A stretch of 12,500 bases of DNA from Halisarca cf. caerulea (GCA_963170055.1 CAUJGJ010000313.1:8212479-8224978), one strand, 5' to 3'; shown: positions 1 to 8,040, counted from the stretch's first letter. Made by a program: numbers and translations. The notes: a model not told the origin generated them from the sequence alone.

Positions 1-145
1 TGAGGTGTCCTCATTTCAGGGGTTGAAGATGCACTATGGCTAAGTATAGTGAAGTACGGTATTTGGTTCCAGTGGCATGTGTCCATATTAGAGGGCCGGG
101 GTGTCCCCAATTCAGGGGTCTAGATTAGAGGGGCTCCATGCACTG
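1..145. mobile_element. Right end of a pogo-like TA-flanked MITE (partial)
   Basis: Read on the minus strand from position 145, the sequence starts CAGTG and runs into CCCCTCTAATCTAGAC. This resembles the ends of the elements at 4558 and 6055 (CAGTGAAAC then CTCTAAT). The element end abuts a TA at 146-147, as expected for Tc1/mariner/pogo-type insertion. Inside, the block GGTGTCC-TCATTTCAGGGG is echoed by GGTGTCC-CCAATTCAGGGG about 95 bases later, an internal direct repeat. The left part lies before the window. No transposase is visible, so the element is non-autonomous or truncated. The family assignment is an inference from the ends only. Confidence 0.45.
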
Positions 146-147
146 TA

Positions 148-347
148 AGGCCCCATTTACACGTATCCGGATACCTATGTAAACACATACTTTTGAATGC
201 GTTTATAGGGTATCCACTTAGGTATCTGTTTATATATACGAAGTATCCACATTCACGATACGTTTTCAGTGTTTCGTGTAAATAGTCTGCATGTGTATTC
301 AAAAGTATGCGTTTACAAGGGTATCCAGATACGTGTAAATGGGGCCT
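148..347. mobile_element. 200-bp MITE with ~54-bp terminal inverted repeats
   Basis: The left end AGGCCCCATTTACACGTATC recurs in inverted form at the right end (GATACGTGTAAATGGGGCCT, 328-347). The match extends inward with a few mismatches through GGATACC, TGTAAAC and CATACTTTTGAAT, giving inverted repeats of about 54 bp. TA dinucleotides flank both sides (146-147 and 348-349), consistent with a 2-bp TA target duplication. The interior holds further GTATCC / GGATAC motifs in both orientations. There is no coding capacity; the open frame across it on the minus strand is a by-product. The autonomous partner family is not identified. Confidence 0.85.
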
Positions 348-495
348 TATTGTACATATGCATGTACACTTGTTTTGAGTATATAGCCAATCCTTTGCAG
401 ATCCATGCATGCGTCTTCAACGCTCACTCACATTCATGAACCAGATGTAAGGGACAAACATGCATGCATGATGTGGTCGGTTTGATTCCCCCCCA

Positions 496-496
<1 letters not shown>
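348..496. other. No gene seen; AT-rich spacer
   Basis: Intergenic DNA between the MITE and the CA microsatellite, with several ATGCATG-type palindromic words. No exon-like or RNA-like structure was recognised. Confidence 0.5.

Positions 497-561
<65 letters not shown>
497..561. repeat. (CA)n microsatellite
   Basis: An uninterrupted CA tract of about 32 units, preceded by a run of seven C at 488-494. The minus-strand open frame through it is an artefact reading Cys-Val repeats. Confidence 0.98.
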
Positions 562-565
<4 letters not shown>

Positions 566-885
566 AAATCCAATAAAACAAGGCAACTTGGGAAGAATTA
601 GTATTGTGATAATTGTGGGTACTATGTATTTCAATGCATCCATCCAGGTGTGTAGGGGTGTGTGTGTGTGTGGTTGGTTGGGCACACAGCTACTAATTAT
701 AAGCAGACTGTAATACTCATTTCATGTAGAGATCAATATGTTGATCATCAAACCATATAAAAACTTCATGTGTTCTCTAACGCAGTCAGGAACACCGTTT
801 AGAAGTATATACAGTCTACATAGGAATCGTTAATTCTAGACACCCGGGTGCATCATTTCCAGTCATATTACCCCAGTGTGCATGG
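562..885. other. No gene seen
   Basis: AT-rich spacer with a short GT run near 655-673 (GTGTGTAGGGGTGTGTGTGTG). Neither strand shows a convincing exon, RNA gene or repeat boundary. Confidence 0.5.
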
Positions 886-895
886 TGTGCGTGTG

Positions 896-931
<36 letters not shown>

Positions 932-953
932 TGTGTGTGTGTGCGTGCATGCA

Positions 954-984
<31 letters not shown>

Positions 985-1025
985 GTGTGTGCATTCGTGC
1001 GTGTGTGCGTGTGTGTGTGTGTGTG
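886..1025. repeat. Interrupted (GT)n microsatellite with GC/CA interruptions
   Basis: A GT-rich tract of about 140 bp, broken by GCGT, GCATGCATG and GCATTCGTGC. These interruptions suggest an older array than the perfect tract at 497. Three overlapping reading frames (Cys-Val, Thr-His and Ala-Arg type) are open only because the dinucleotide has no stop codon. Confidence 0.97.
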
Positions 1026-1514
1026 GAGATGCATGTGGAGATGTTGGGTGCTCTTATCAATATTATTGTTTGTGCACATTAGTTGCTCTTTGCAGTTGGT
1101 ATGGGCCATTTGCACGCTAATACTTTAACCATTTTCTATATCACTGATACCCTAACCACATATTGGATAACATTTACAACTATTCGCATATGTGTGTACT
1201 AGGTTTGCCTTCATGGCCCAAGTGCATGACACACGGTAGTTGCATATGCATGCATATACATACATCCATGATGTGTGCTTATACATGTACAAAAATACGC
1301 ACATGCTTGTATGATACTAGCTGGAATACATTGAGTTACAGAGCAGTCTATCACTGTCAGCCTAGAGCTTTGAATTGGTGCGATATCTGAATCAGTTGTT
1401 GCTACTTGCTCTTCTAAGGTGCATTGTGTGCACCTAGCTACATATGGGGATGGTGGGACAGTATATTTGGATAGTGTAATGGTAAAATCAGATACTGATA
1501 CAAAATTTGCGGAA
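1026..1514. other. No gene seen; spacer before minisatellite
   Basis: AT-rich DNA with short palindromic words (GCATATGCATGCATAT near 1241). No coding potential beyond chance frames was recognised. Confidence 0.45.
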
Positions 1515-2338
1515 TGTCTGTTAAGGATGGGGGCTGGTACTAGCTGTATGTATATGTCTGTTGGGGATGGCCATGGGGTACTGTATGTATGTGTCTGTTG
1601 GGGATGGGGGCTGGTACTAGCTGTATGTATATATGTCTGTTGCATGGGGATGGGGGCTGGTACTGTATGTATGTATCTGTTGGGGATGGGGGTACTGTAT
1701 GTATGTGTCTGTTAGGGATGGGGGTACTGTATGTATGTGTCTGTTGCATGGGGATGGGGGCTGGTACTGTATGTATGTGTCTGTTGGGAATGGGGTATTG
1801 TATGTATGTGTCTGTTGGGGATGGGGGCTGGTACTGTATGTATGTGTCTGTTGGGGATGGGGGCTGGTACTGTATGTATGTGTCTGTTGGGGATGGGGGC
1901 TGGTACTGTATGTATGTGTCTGTTGGGGATGGGGGCTGGTACTGTATGTATGTGTCTGTTGGGGATGGGGGCTGGTACTGTATGTATGTGTCTGTTGGGG
2001 ATGGGGGCTGGTACTGTATGTATGTGTCTGTTGGGGATGGGGGCTGGTACTGTATGTATGTGTCTGTTGGGGATGGGGGCTGGTACTGTATGTATGTGTC
2101 TGTTGGGGATGGGGGTTCTGTATGTATATGTCTGTTGGGGATGGGGGCTGGTACTAGCTGTATGTATGGGTCTGTTGGGAATGGGGTACTGTATGAATGT
2201 GTCTGTTGGGGATGGAGGTACGATATTATATACTGTATGTGTGTGTCTGTTGGGGATGGAGGTACTGTATGAATGTGTCTGTTGGGGATGGGGTACTGTA
2301 TGTATGTGTCTGTTAGGGAAGAATGGTATGTATGTGGT
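1515..2338. repeat. 36-bp G/T-rich minisatellite, with shorter variant units
   Basis: The unit is TGTATGTATGTGTCTGTTGG followed by GGATGGGGGCTGGTAC (36 bp). Eight near-identical units lie in direct succession at about 1799-2120. They are flanked on both sides by diverged or shortened units: some lack the GCTG part, and some carry a CATG or TAGC insertion. One strand is strongly G/T-rich. Because 36 is a multiple of three, forward frames stay open as 12-residue repeats (for example SVGDGGWYCMYV) and the reverse as IPNRHIHTVPAP. I regard these as by-products, since they do not continue into non-repeat coding sequence. Confidence 0.95.
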
Positions 2339-2690
2339 TGTCATATTATGTTCAAGTTATGCTGGTTGGGATGTTGTTTTCACAATTACAGAGAGAAGTT
2401 TGTCTTGGTACATTTGCCTTGCACTATACAACCTATGTATTCTATTATTCAGCACAATACTCTGGCCCAAGGCAGGTCTATATATCTTTTGCGGACCAGA
2501 TATTCTGGGAGACATGTGTAACTGTATACTGCATGTACAGTAGCATGAACCAAGTTAGTTCCAATTGCTGACTGCATGGCATTGCGTGCCCATTCATGAC
2601 ACCACTAGCTCAACTGCCCCTAATTCTTCTTAGACCATTGAATATAATATGGGTAAGTTCCCTGCTTTCCAGAATGTCATACGGTAGAGA
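2339..2690. other. No gene seen; unique spacer
   Basis: Lower-repeat DNA after the minisatellite. Plus-strand frames that enter from the minisatellite run to about 2571 but show no recognisable domain. No supported exon was found. Confidence 0.4.
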
Positions 2691-2902
2691 CACTAATTTT
2701 CGTTAGGCGCATATTTCACAATTGAAGAACATGGCTGCATGTGACTTATTTTATTTTCATGAAGGGATCAGTCCCTACTACATATTGGGCAAAATTTATA
2801 TTAGACTATGTATCGAACCAAATATTCACGATTGAATAAGTGCGAAATTAATGTAGGCTCATGCACAAACTTCATGAAAATAAACTCCCAGAAAATTAGT
2901 GC
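2691..2902. mobile_element. MITE-like repeat, copy A
   Basis: The ends form an inverted pair: CACTAATTTTC at 2691 and GAAAATTAGTG at 2891. A second inverted pair lies inside, TATTTTCATGAAG near 2749 and CTTCATGAAAATA near 2871. The right half (ACCAAATATTCACGATTGAA through AGGCTCATG to the end) matches the repeat at 3370-3556 in direct orientation, which defines a two-copy family here. The left arm appears to hold about 40 bp of extra sequence between the inverted blocks. No coding capacity. Confidence 0.7.
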
Positions 2903-3146
2903 CTAGTAGGGTATGTATATCTGTATGTATGTACATTCAGTACTGATTTCTAGTTGCTCGAGAAAATTGAAGTTATTCACAAACTAATGGTCTAGTTGTA
3001 TATAGTAAATGATACAAAATCACTGCACTAAGCACATACACTATTGAGTCAGTTCAATATATGCTCATTTAGCAAGAACAATGTACATGCATTACAATAT
3101 GGAGCTGTTCTGTGTGCGTCCTACAAACATGATGGTGCGTAAAGGC

Positions 3147-3606
3147 CTAAGCTTTCCTGTAGCCGCTCAATTCGTAATTCTCTTCATTGTGGCTCTTGGC
3201 CGAGAATACTGTAGCACAGTATAGGGCAATCAGTCCTCCAATCTAATGTAATACAATATAATTATACTAAATTTATACAGTACATGTACATTTAACATAC
3301 ATACTAACATTCATTTAAAATTTATTATTGAATATTATTAAATTTTTATATACATTATATTATATATATATATTTTCACAGGGCGTATAGAATGAAGAAA
3401 TTGGCTGTAATTTGTGATTTCAGTTTCGTGAATGGACCAATCTCTACTATATCTTAGACAAGCATTTATATATCTAACCAAATATTCATGATTGAATTTT
3501 TGCAAAGGCAGGCTCATTTGCGAGATTCAAGAAAATAAGATCCCGCGAAAATTAGCACATATACAGTATACATCTATATCTATCTATCTATATATAATAA
3601 TATATA

Positions 3607-3694
<88 letters not shown>

Positions 3695-5152
3695 GTGTGT
3701 GTGTGTGTGGTACAGAATACGGTATAATCCACAATATGCATTTTCCCCACCTGCCTGCACATCATGACTATATGGGTTCATACATAATGTGGTATGTACT
3801 ATATAAATAGACATGCATATGGTTTTCCAAGTGTATTATAAAAAGTCATGAATTGGGCATTAATGATTGATGTGGTAGATCGGGCTGGGTATGATAATTT
3901 ACATAGGGATTACTTTATAGGCACAATGTATCAGCATATTAGCATTATCATGAACCATGTTATATTTAGTGGTTCATATGTAGGGATGATGTGTCAGTAC
4001 GAGACATGGAATGTATTCAACAGATGACACAGTCCACACGACTTTGTCAATCTGATCAAATGTGCAGTGCACTGCCAATAACCTGAAGTCAACTCACCAA
4101 GAAAATAGTTTCCAAAAACATTCCTGCAAATGAAGCCGATATAAAGTCGAGATGGATAGGTGAGCTAATGAGGCGAAAAGTTGTGATAACGGCACTGGTG
4201 AAATGGAATACAGCGCCTCCAGCAATCAAAACAAAGCAAGCCAGGATGATTATCTATAGCGCACTAAGTCAAGGAGAATTGCATATGACATATTTATTAT
4301 GATAATTACAGCACACTTGGAGTCAATTATGATTATTCCAGCACATTTGGAGTCAATTATGGCAGTTACCATTGTCGGTAACAGGTAATAATTTAAAACT
4401 CATGAATATCACACACTTTGTCCAGGCCTAAATTATACTCATTATTATAATAATAACAATACTTAATATGTATGTTGCCTAGGTTTAGAAGCCAAAAAAA
4501 ATTGAAATTTTATATTCCATGCAGCATGGGTGCAGGTGAAAATTAGAAACTCTAATACCGTGAAACCTCTCTAATCCAACACTCAGTGCATGGAATTGAC
4601 TTGAAAAAAGTGCTGGATTATGACGTTCTCTTAGCATACTTAATTAATATGGTGACTGCACCTCATAAGATGGTTGGATTAGAGAGAATGTTGGAATAAA
4701 GAGTTGTCAGATTACAGAGGTTGCCCTAAATCATAATCACATGTAAGTATGCATGTGCACATAAGCATATGTGCTGACAAAGATACGAATGGTCCCAAGA
4801 TGATGGAGATGTAAGTCATATGTCTTTTCAGCACCATGAGCAAGATGGACTTCACGATCATCAGTATGAAGAGAAATGGAGAGAGGACGGCAACAATGAA
4901 ATAAGGATTCAGATTGATGAGTGTCATTTCCTTCTGTGATGGTGAGGCTGTCGCTAACGTCTTAAAAACACTGCAAAGTGTTTTAAATTGGGAGAGAATA
5001 AGAATGATAACATAATTATATATAATAATATAGAATATACATGGCTAACAAGGCACTCACCCAGTTTGAGTGTCAGAAGCACCAAATCCTCCTATTAGCA
5101 CAATCCATCCAATAGCAGCTAATCCTGTGAGGACTATCGTGATAATGGAAGG
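3147..5152 (-). CDS. Predicted four-transmembrane protein, paralog 1 (exons 2-5; exon 1 uncertain)
   Basis: Exons on the minus strand: 5061-5152, 4787-4970, 4098-4253 and 3147-3242 (TAG stop). All have AG acceptors and GT donors, with intron phases 2, 0 and 0. They encode about 175 residues. Predicted membrane segments are IITIVLTGLAAIGWIVLIGG, FIVAVLSPFLFILMIV plus ILLMVL, ISIILGPF joined to IIILACFVLIAGGAV, and SFAGMFLETIFL joined to IGGLIALYCATVF. The turn between segments 2 and 3 is short (KRHMTY), and the tail ends GYRKA. The two loops of about 25-30 residues lie on the opposite membrane face. The layout resembles MARVEL or claudin-like tetraspans, but I saw no claudin W-GLW-C-C signature, so the family is left open. 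The N-terminal exon was not found with certainty. The paralog at 9831-11467 has identical splice positions, which strongly supports the model. Confidence 0.8.
3370..3556. mobile_element. MITE-like repeat, copy B
   Basis: The left end TATTTTCACAGGG and the right end CCCGCGAAAATTA form an imperfect inverted pair. The right half (ACCAAATATTCATGATTGAA, AGGCTCATT, GAAAATAAGATCCCGCGAAA) matches copy A at 2691-2902 in the same orientation. It sits inside intron 4 of paralog 1. I found no counterpart in the equivalent intron of paralog 2, so the insertion probably postdates the duplication or was lost there. Confidence 0.65.
3571..3709. repeat. TATC/TA run followed by (GT)n microsatellite
   Basis: A short TATC and TA tract leads into about 50 GT units, interrupted at two places by GC. 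It lies in the last intron of paralog 1. The matching place in paralog 2 carries an (AT)n tract (10011-10064), and both are followed by the same CATGRCTATATGGGTTCATA block. Confidence 0.96.
4301..4360. repeat. 30-bp tandem duplication
   Basis: GATAATTACAGCACACTTGG plus AGTCAATTAT is followed directly by a diverged second copy, GATTATTCCAGCACATTTGG plus AGTCAATTAT. It lies in the intron between exons 3 and 4 of paralog 1. Paralog 2 has only one related GGAGTCAATTA word (near 10805), so this small duplication is specific to copy 1. Confidence 0.85.
4558..4726. mobile_element. 169-bp pogo-like MITE in an intron of paralog 1
   Basis: The left end CCGTGAAACCTCTCTAATCC and the inverted right end GGGCAACCTCTGTAATC are related. 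A second inner pair, CTCTCTAATCCAAC and GTTGGATTAGAGAG, is nearly perfect. TA flanks both sides (4556-4557 and 4727-4728). The ends resemble those at 6055-6271 and 1-145. The right end also survives next to exon 3 of paralog 2 (near 10957-10985, GTCAGATTATTGAGGTCTCC), so this insertion seems older than the gene duplication. The pogo-like label is inferred from TA flanks and end sequence. Confidence 0.65.
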
Positions 5153-5200
5153 CTATGGAAGAAAAATGAATCAATCGTAGTGGCTCAAAGGACAACTACA

Positions 5201-5312
5201 TATCAAGATTTAGTACTGATCACAATGGTCATAATTCCAGTACAGTACAGGGTGAAGCACGGCAATTTGCAATGGCCAGTCTGGAGTAGTCTACCTATGG
5301 TCAATGCAGGGG
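5201..5312. other. Highly conserved intron-1 block, paralog 1
   Basis: This stretch upstream of exon 2 matches 11548-11660 nearly base for base, with one insertion of a few bases. It includes TGATCACAATGGTCATAATT and CAATTTGCAATGGCCAGT. It is at least as similar between the copies as the coding loops. No conserved ATG frame with a usable donor was found. It may be a regulatory element or an unrecognised 5' exon. Confidence 0.5.
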
Positions 5313-5339
5313 CAACTTCCAATTGCAAGCTACATGCAT

Positions 5340-6054
5340 GCACACATTACAACTAAATTTGTGACATCATGGTTCTCTCCAGGAATTGTATGGCGTTACT
5401 AAACTTGCGCAGTCTATGGAGACTATAATATAGCTGGGCAGCTCAGCTATCACGTACAAAGGCTCTAGCCATAGCTGTCAACTGTAACTGGTCGGCCCGC
5501 CTTAATTTGCGGAATCACCTGCTATGTCGCGACGTGTACTGTGCATTCAATTTGTCGCATCATGAGCATTGTCGAGTTGAGCACTACATGTCACAGTGAT
5601 ATGTAAAATAATATTTAAGTGCATGGTCCTGGATAAACTGATGCGTACAAAAGGAAATGTATGTATGCATTGAAAAATGTGACAGAATGTTGAGATTCCC
5701 ACCTCCCATAATGCATCCACCCCTAATTTAGTGTGATTAAAAGCATTCAGTTAACAGAAATTCAATGTTCAACTTAATCTATCGTTCACCAGCAGGCAGA
5801 GATCGATTTGGTCTTCGGAATACTGCATAATCGCGTCTTTTCCATACGAATGGAATTCATACGGTGCCCTCCTGAAGCAGGGAGGATATTCTTCTGTCTA
5901 CCCCACCATGACACTCCCCAATGGCCATTATGTGCCTCGATCACAAATATTTCACTTTTCGAGTCAATCGTACTTGTCTGCAGGAGGAGTTTGCGAACAG
6001 ACAATTTCAGCTCTATAATTATACAGTAACTGGATTATAGATATAAATACTATG
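5340..6054. other. CpG-richer stretch with no recognised gene
   Basis: Around 5490-5570 the sequence is richer in CpG and GC than its surroundings (GGTCGGCCCGCC, TGTCGCGACGTG). At 5786-6029 both strands have open frames of about 72 codons with mixed amino-acid composition. The minus-strand frame is preceded by an acceptor-like CTCCTCCTGCAG (RC of about 5979-5990). Neither product is recognised. It could be a lost or unrecognised exon, but nothing decides the strand. Confidence 0.35.
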
Positions 6055-6271
6055 CAGTGAAACTTCTCTAATTCAAGCCTCTTTAAATCGGGCACACTGA
6101 CTAAACCGGTCATGCATAATTCTGATGTATGTTTGGTCCCAAAAGTCAGCTGTGACAGTCCCATACATAAAAATTATATTAAATATTCGGTCTGGCCCCG
6201 TCAGACTAGTATAATCACGCCACATTTCTTGGTCCCAGGGTGGCTGGATTAGAGATTCTGAAGTTTCACTG
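6055..6271. mobile_element. 217-bp pogo-like MITE
   Basis: The left end CAGTGAAACTTCTCTAATTC and the inverted right end CAGTGAAACTTC, AGAA, TCTCTAATCCAGCC agree except for a 4-base insertion in the right arm. The right flank is TA; the left flank is TG, probably a decayed TA. The ends match the family seen at 4558-4726 and 1-145. No transposase frame. It lies between paralog 1 and its likely promoter block. Confidence 0.75.
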
Positions 6272-6292
6272 TATTATGAAAATAGCAAAACT

Positions 6293-6554
6293 AGTTAGAA
6301 TCTAATAGACTGTCTATGATCAGACGAAACATCGCTATTGTACCAATTTGAATTTGTTATTTAAGCTTCTTCTCTGGGAATTCCACGGACCCTTCAACAG
6401 TAGTACCAGACAGTTATTACTTAGAAGTATCGAATTTATAACGTTCACCGGCCCGCAGAAACCTCCCAACATGAGATTGGTCAAGGCATAGGGTTATAGT
6501 ATCAGATTCTATGGTCAAGGAAACCCGAAACCGCGCGCTCTGGACATGTTCACC
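6293..6554 (-). promoter_or_regulatory. Conserved upstream block, probable promoter/5' end of paralog 1
   Basis: It matches 12297-12500 in short strong blocks: CAGACGAAACATCGCTATT, CTCTGGGAATTCCAC, CAGAAACCTC and GATTGGTCAAGG, ending at GACATGTTCA. On the minus strand, the direction of the gene, GATTGGTCAA reads TTGACCAATC, an inverted-type CCAAT box (6475-6484). The blocks sit at a similar position upstream of both paralogs. Spacing between blocks varies and frames are not conserved, which favours promoter or 5' UTR over coding sequence. A promoter role is inferred. Confidence 0.5.
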
Positions 6555-6676
6555 GAACTCGTATAGTAACGCCACCGCTAACGCTAAATAAGAATACTCC
6601 TGGACGGAAAGCAAATCCACACCAGACCTACGCGCTGAAACCCTGCTGAAGTAACTACAAACACTTATACTTAGAT

Positions 6677-6885
6677 TTGGCAGAGAAAGTCAAGGGAAAA
6701 CGTTCAAACAGTAACAAGCCTGTTTCTCAAGCCGTAACTTCAATTAATTTGTTTCAGTTGGCTTACCACGACGACTGCAATCCTCATTGTAGCTCTGTAG
6801 TCCGAAATAACCTGACACTAGCACTAAAAGAGGCTGCTTGCAATCCAATTCAAAGACAACACTTTATACCTTTTGAAGGAACTGG
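6677..6885 (+). CDS. Possible upstream exon ending at a strong donor
   Basis: The frame is open from 6650 to a stop at 6887. A canonical donor, ACTGG|GTGAGT, lies at 6885/6886, just before the stop. A strong acceptor, TTAATTTGTTTCAG, ends at 6757, so the exon may be 6758-6885 (128 nt, ending in phase 2). The peptide includes YHDDCNPHCSSVVRNNL and is not recognised; it does not look like the part of a LINE protein that normally precedes the downstream frame. No good ATG is present at its head (the frame starts at a TTG), so further exons upstream would be needed. Confidence in it as a real exon is moderate to low. Confidence 0.35.
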
Positions 6886-6996
6886 GTGAGTAACTCCTTT
6901 CTTCCCAGTAAAAGTCTTCTGGCACCGCATTATTTATCACGAATAAAATTATAATTGCATATGAATTTAGTTACCACCATATTCATAATAATCCAG

Positions 6997-7735
6997 TGTC
7001 AATGCAGCCATTTATTGGGAATTGGGCCTATTCCCTATTGGGCGTGACTGTAAACTCCGAGCCATCGAATATCTACTCTACCTGATGTCCCATCAATCTA
7101 GCCAGCTACTCAGTGATGCTCTCCAGTTGTCAATTTCACTAGCTGAAAAGGAACTGAACTCCTGGTTCTATCAAATCATTGCATATATCTCCACTTTGGG
7201 CCTGCAATGCTCCTACAACCGTATTCCTCCAATCCAAGAAATAACCTATAGAATTAACGACATTTTTACACAAGATTTACTGTATAGAATAGACAACCAA
7301 GCAGGAGTAACAACATCTGGGGGGAACAAGCTCAGATTTTACTCTACAATTACGCATCAAGTGCACCAAATGGCTGATTACTTACTGACAATCGAGAACT
7401 TTAGCACCAGGAGACTATTCACACGTTTTAGAATCAGCAACCATAACTTGATGATTGAAAAGGGTAGACATCACTCACCTCCATTGGCAATCAATGATCG
7501 GGTTTGCCCATTGTGCCACACGGGAGAGGTAGAAGACGAAGTGCATTTCTTGTTGGTCTGCCCCCTCTACGATTCCCTAAGAGAACAATTTCTCCCTGAG
7601 GTTTCCAGTCAATCCCATGGTGAGTGGCGGGTGGCAGTTCAAAACTTGTTCAGAGATCAAGGTACACTTCCAGTAGCAAAATTTATACAAACTGCTATGG
7701 CCACCAGAGAACGTTTGCTGTCATCCAGACTCTAA
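6997..7735 (+). CDS. C-terminal part of a non-LTR retrotransposon reverse transcriptase protein
   Basis: The peptide starts VNAAIYWELGLFPIG, matching the NAAVYGELG-type segment found after the polymerase domain in many aquatic-animal LINE proteins. It continues with LFTRFRISNHNLMIEKGRH and a CCHC zinc-binding motif. Counting from the TTG at 7022, these residues are C162, C165, H175 and C180 (CPLC-x9-H-x4-C), followed by PLYDSLREQF. It ends at TAA 7733-7735. The polymerase domain (with its YxDD motif) and any endonuclease are absent, so this is a 5'-truncated remnant, yet about 245 codons stay open. The start abuts an acceptor-like ATAATCCAG at 6996. With the donor at 6886 this gives a 111-nt intron and an unbroken frame. 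Either a truncated insertion or a host transcript that uses the LINE end. Confidence 0.8.
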
Positions 7736-7992
7736 GTCAACTATATATATATATACTATATATATAATAGCATATATGGCGTTATATGTTTACTTTTAAT
7801 TTCTTGGCAGTGTGCAAGCCAAAAGGTGTCCGTAAATTCAATTTTATTTATTATTTGTTAGGGCTATAGTTTTACTTTATTATTTTACATTAATTTCCTG
7901 TATAGGCTTGTGCATACATGTTCATTTCCATGCATCCACCACAGAGCTGTGTCTTAAAATGTAGGTCACATTTGTTCTTTTTGATTTTTCAG
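7736..7992. other. AT-rich DNA after the LINE-derived frame
   Basis: A TATATA palindromic run at 7741-7768 follows the stop codon closely and may be the LINE 3' tail. The rest is AT-rich with no coding signal. I could not define a target-site duplication for the insertion. Confidence 0.4.
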
Positions 7993-8040
7993 CGTGAAGG
8001 TACCCCTGCAGGCATGTCGGGTTCTGCGCCCCTTCGACTT
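7993..8040 (+). CDS. Candidate 48-nt internal exon
   Basis: A long pyrimidine tract ending CTTTTTGATTTTTCAG (to 7992) precedes a GC-rich stretch in strongly AT-rich surroundings. The stretch reads REGTPAGMSGSAPLRL in phase 0 and is followed by GTGGTA, a weak donor. It could splice in frame to the candidate exon starting at 8630. The product is unrecognised. The evidence is one strong acceptor plus local composition, so this is tentative. Confidence 0.3.

Larger units (their letters stand above)
3243..4097. other. Intron 4 of paralog 1, repeat-rich
   Basis: The last intron (phase 0) holds MITE copy B, a TATC/TA run, a long GT microsatellite and the sequence around 3757-3992. That last stretch also occurs in the matching intron of paralog 2 (10068-10292). 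No separate gene was seen. Confidence 0.7.
2995..6554. repeat. Segmental duplication, copy 1
   Basis: This block matches 9672-12500 in the same orientation. Matches occur in exons, introns, the 3' flank and an upstream block. The offset falls from about 6,680 at the 3' end of the gene to about 5,990 at the upstream block, reflecting many indels and local repeat insertions. The match still holds at the last base of the window (GACATGTTCA at 6543 and 12491), so the true end of copy 2 lies outside. The block holds one complete set of the recognisable tetraspan exons and its likely promoter. Confidence 0.85.

Noticed and set aside
816..1128. Cys-Val and Thr-His repeat frames on both strands
   Set aside because: They are reading frames of a GT/CA microsatellite, which contains no stop codons.
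1589..2543. Long plus-strand frames of 227 and 270 codons and a 210-codon minus-strand frame
   Set aside because: They are produced by the 36-bp minisatellite, whose period is a multiple of three. They show only its 12-residue repeats plus short flanks.
4712..4786. Continuation of the exon 3 frame of paralog 1 past GPF (VSLSAHM and onward)
   Set aside because: Although VSLSAHM is also found in paralog 2, the GTATCT donor at this point joins both copies in phase 0 to exon 4 and completes the third membrane segment. The read-through parts then diverge completely.
3147..5152. Naming the tetraspan gene a claudin, MARVEL protein or GPCR
   Set aside because: The layout has four membrane segments, which excludes a seven-helix receptor. 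The claudin W-GLW-C-C loop signature was not visible, and no specific MARVEL motif could be confirmed by eye.
6417..6620. 67-codon minus-strand frame as exon 1 of paralog 1
   Set aside because: The aligned region of paralog 2 (12420-12500) does not preserve the frame, and there is no suitable donor joining in phase to exon 2.
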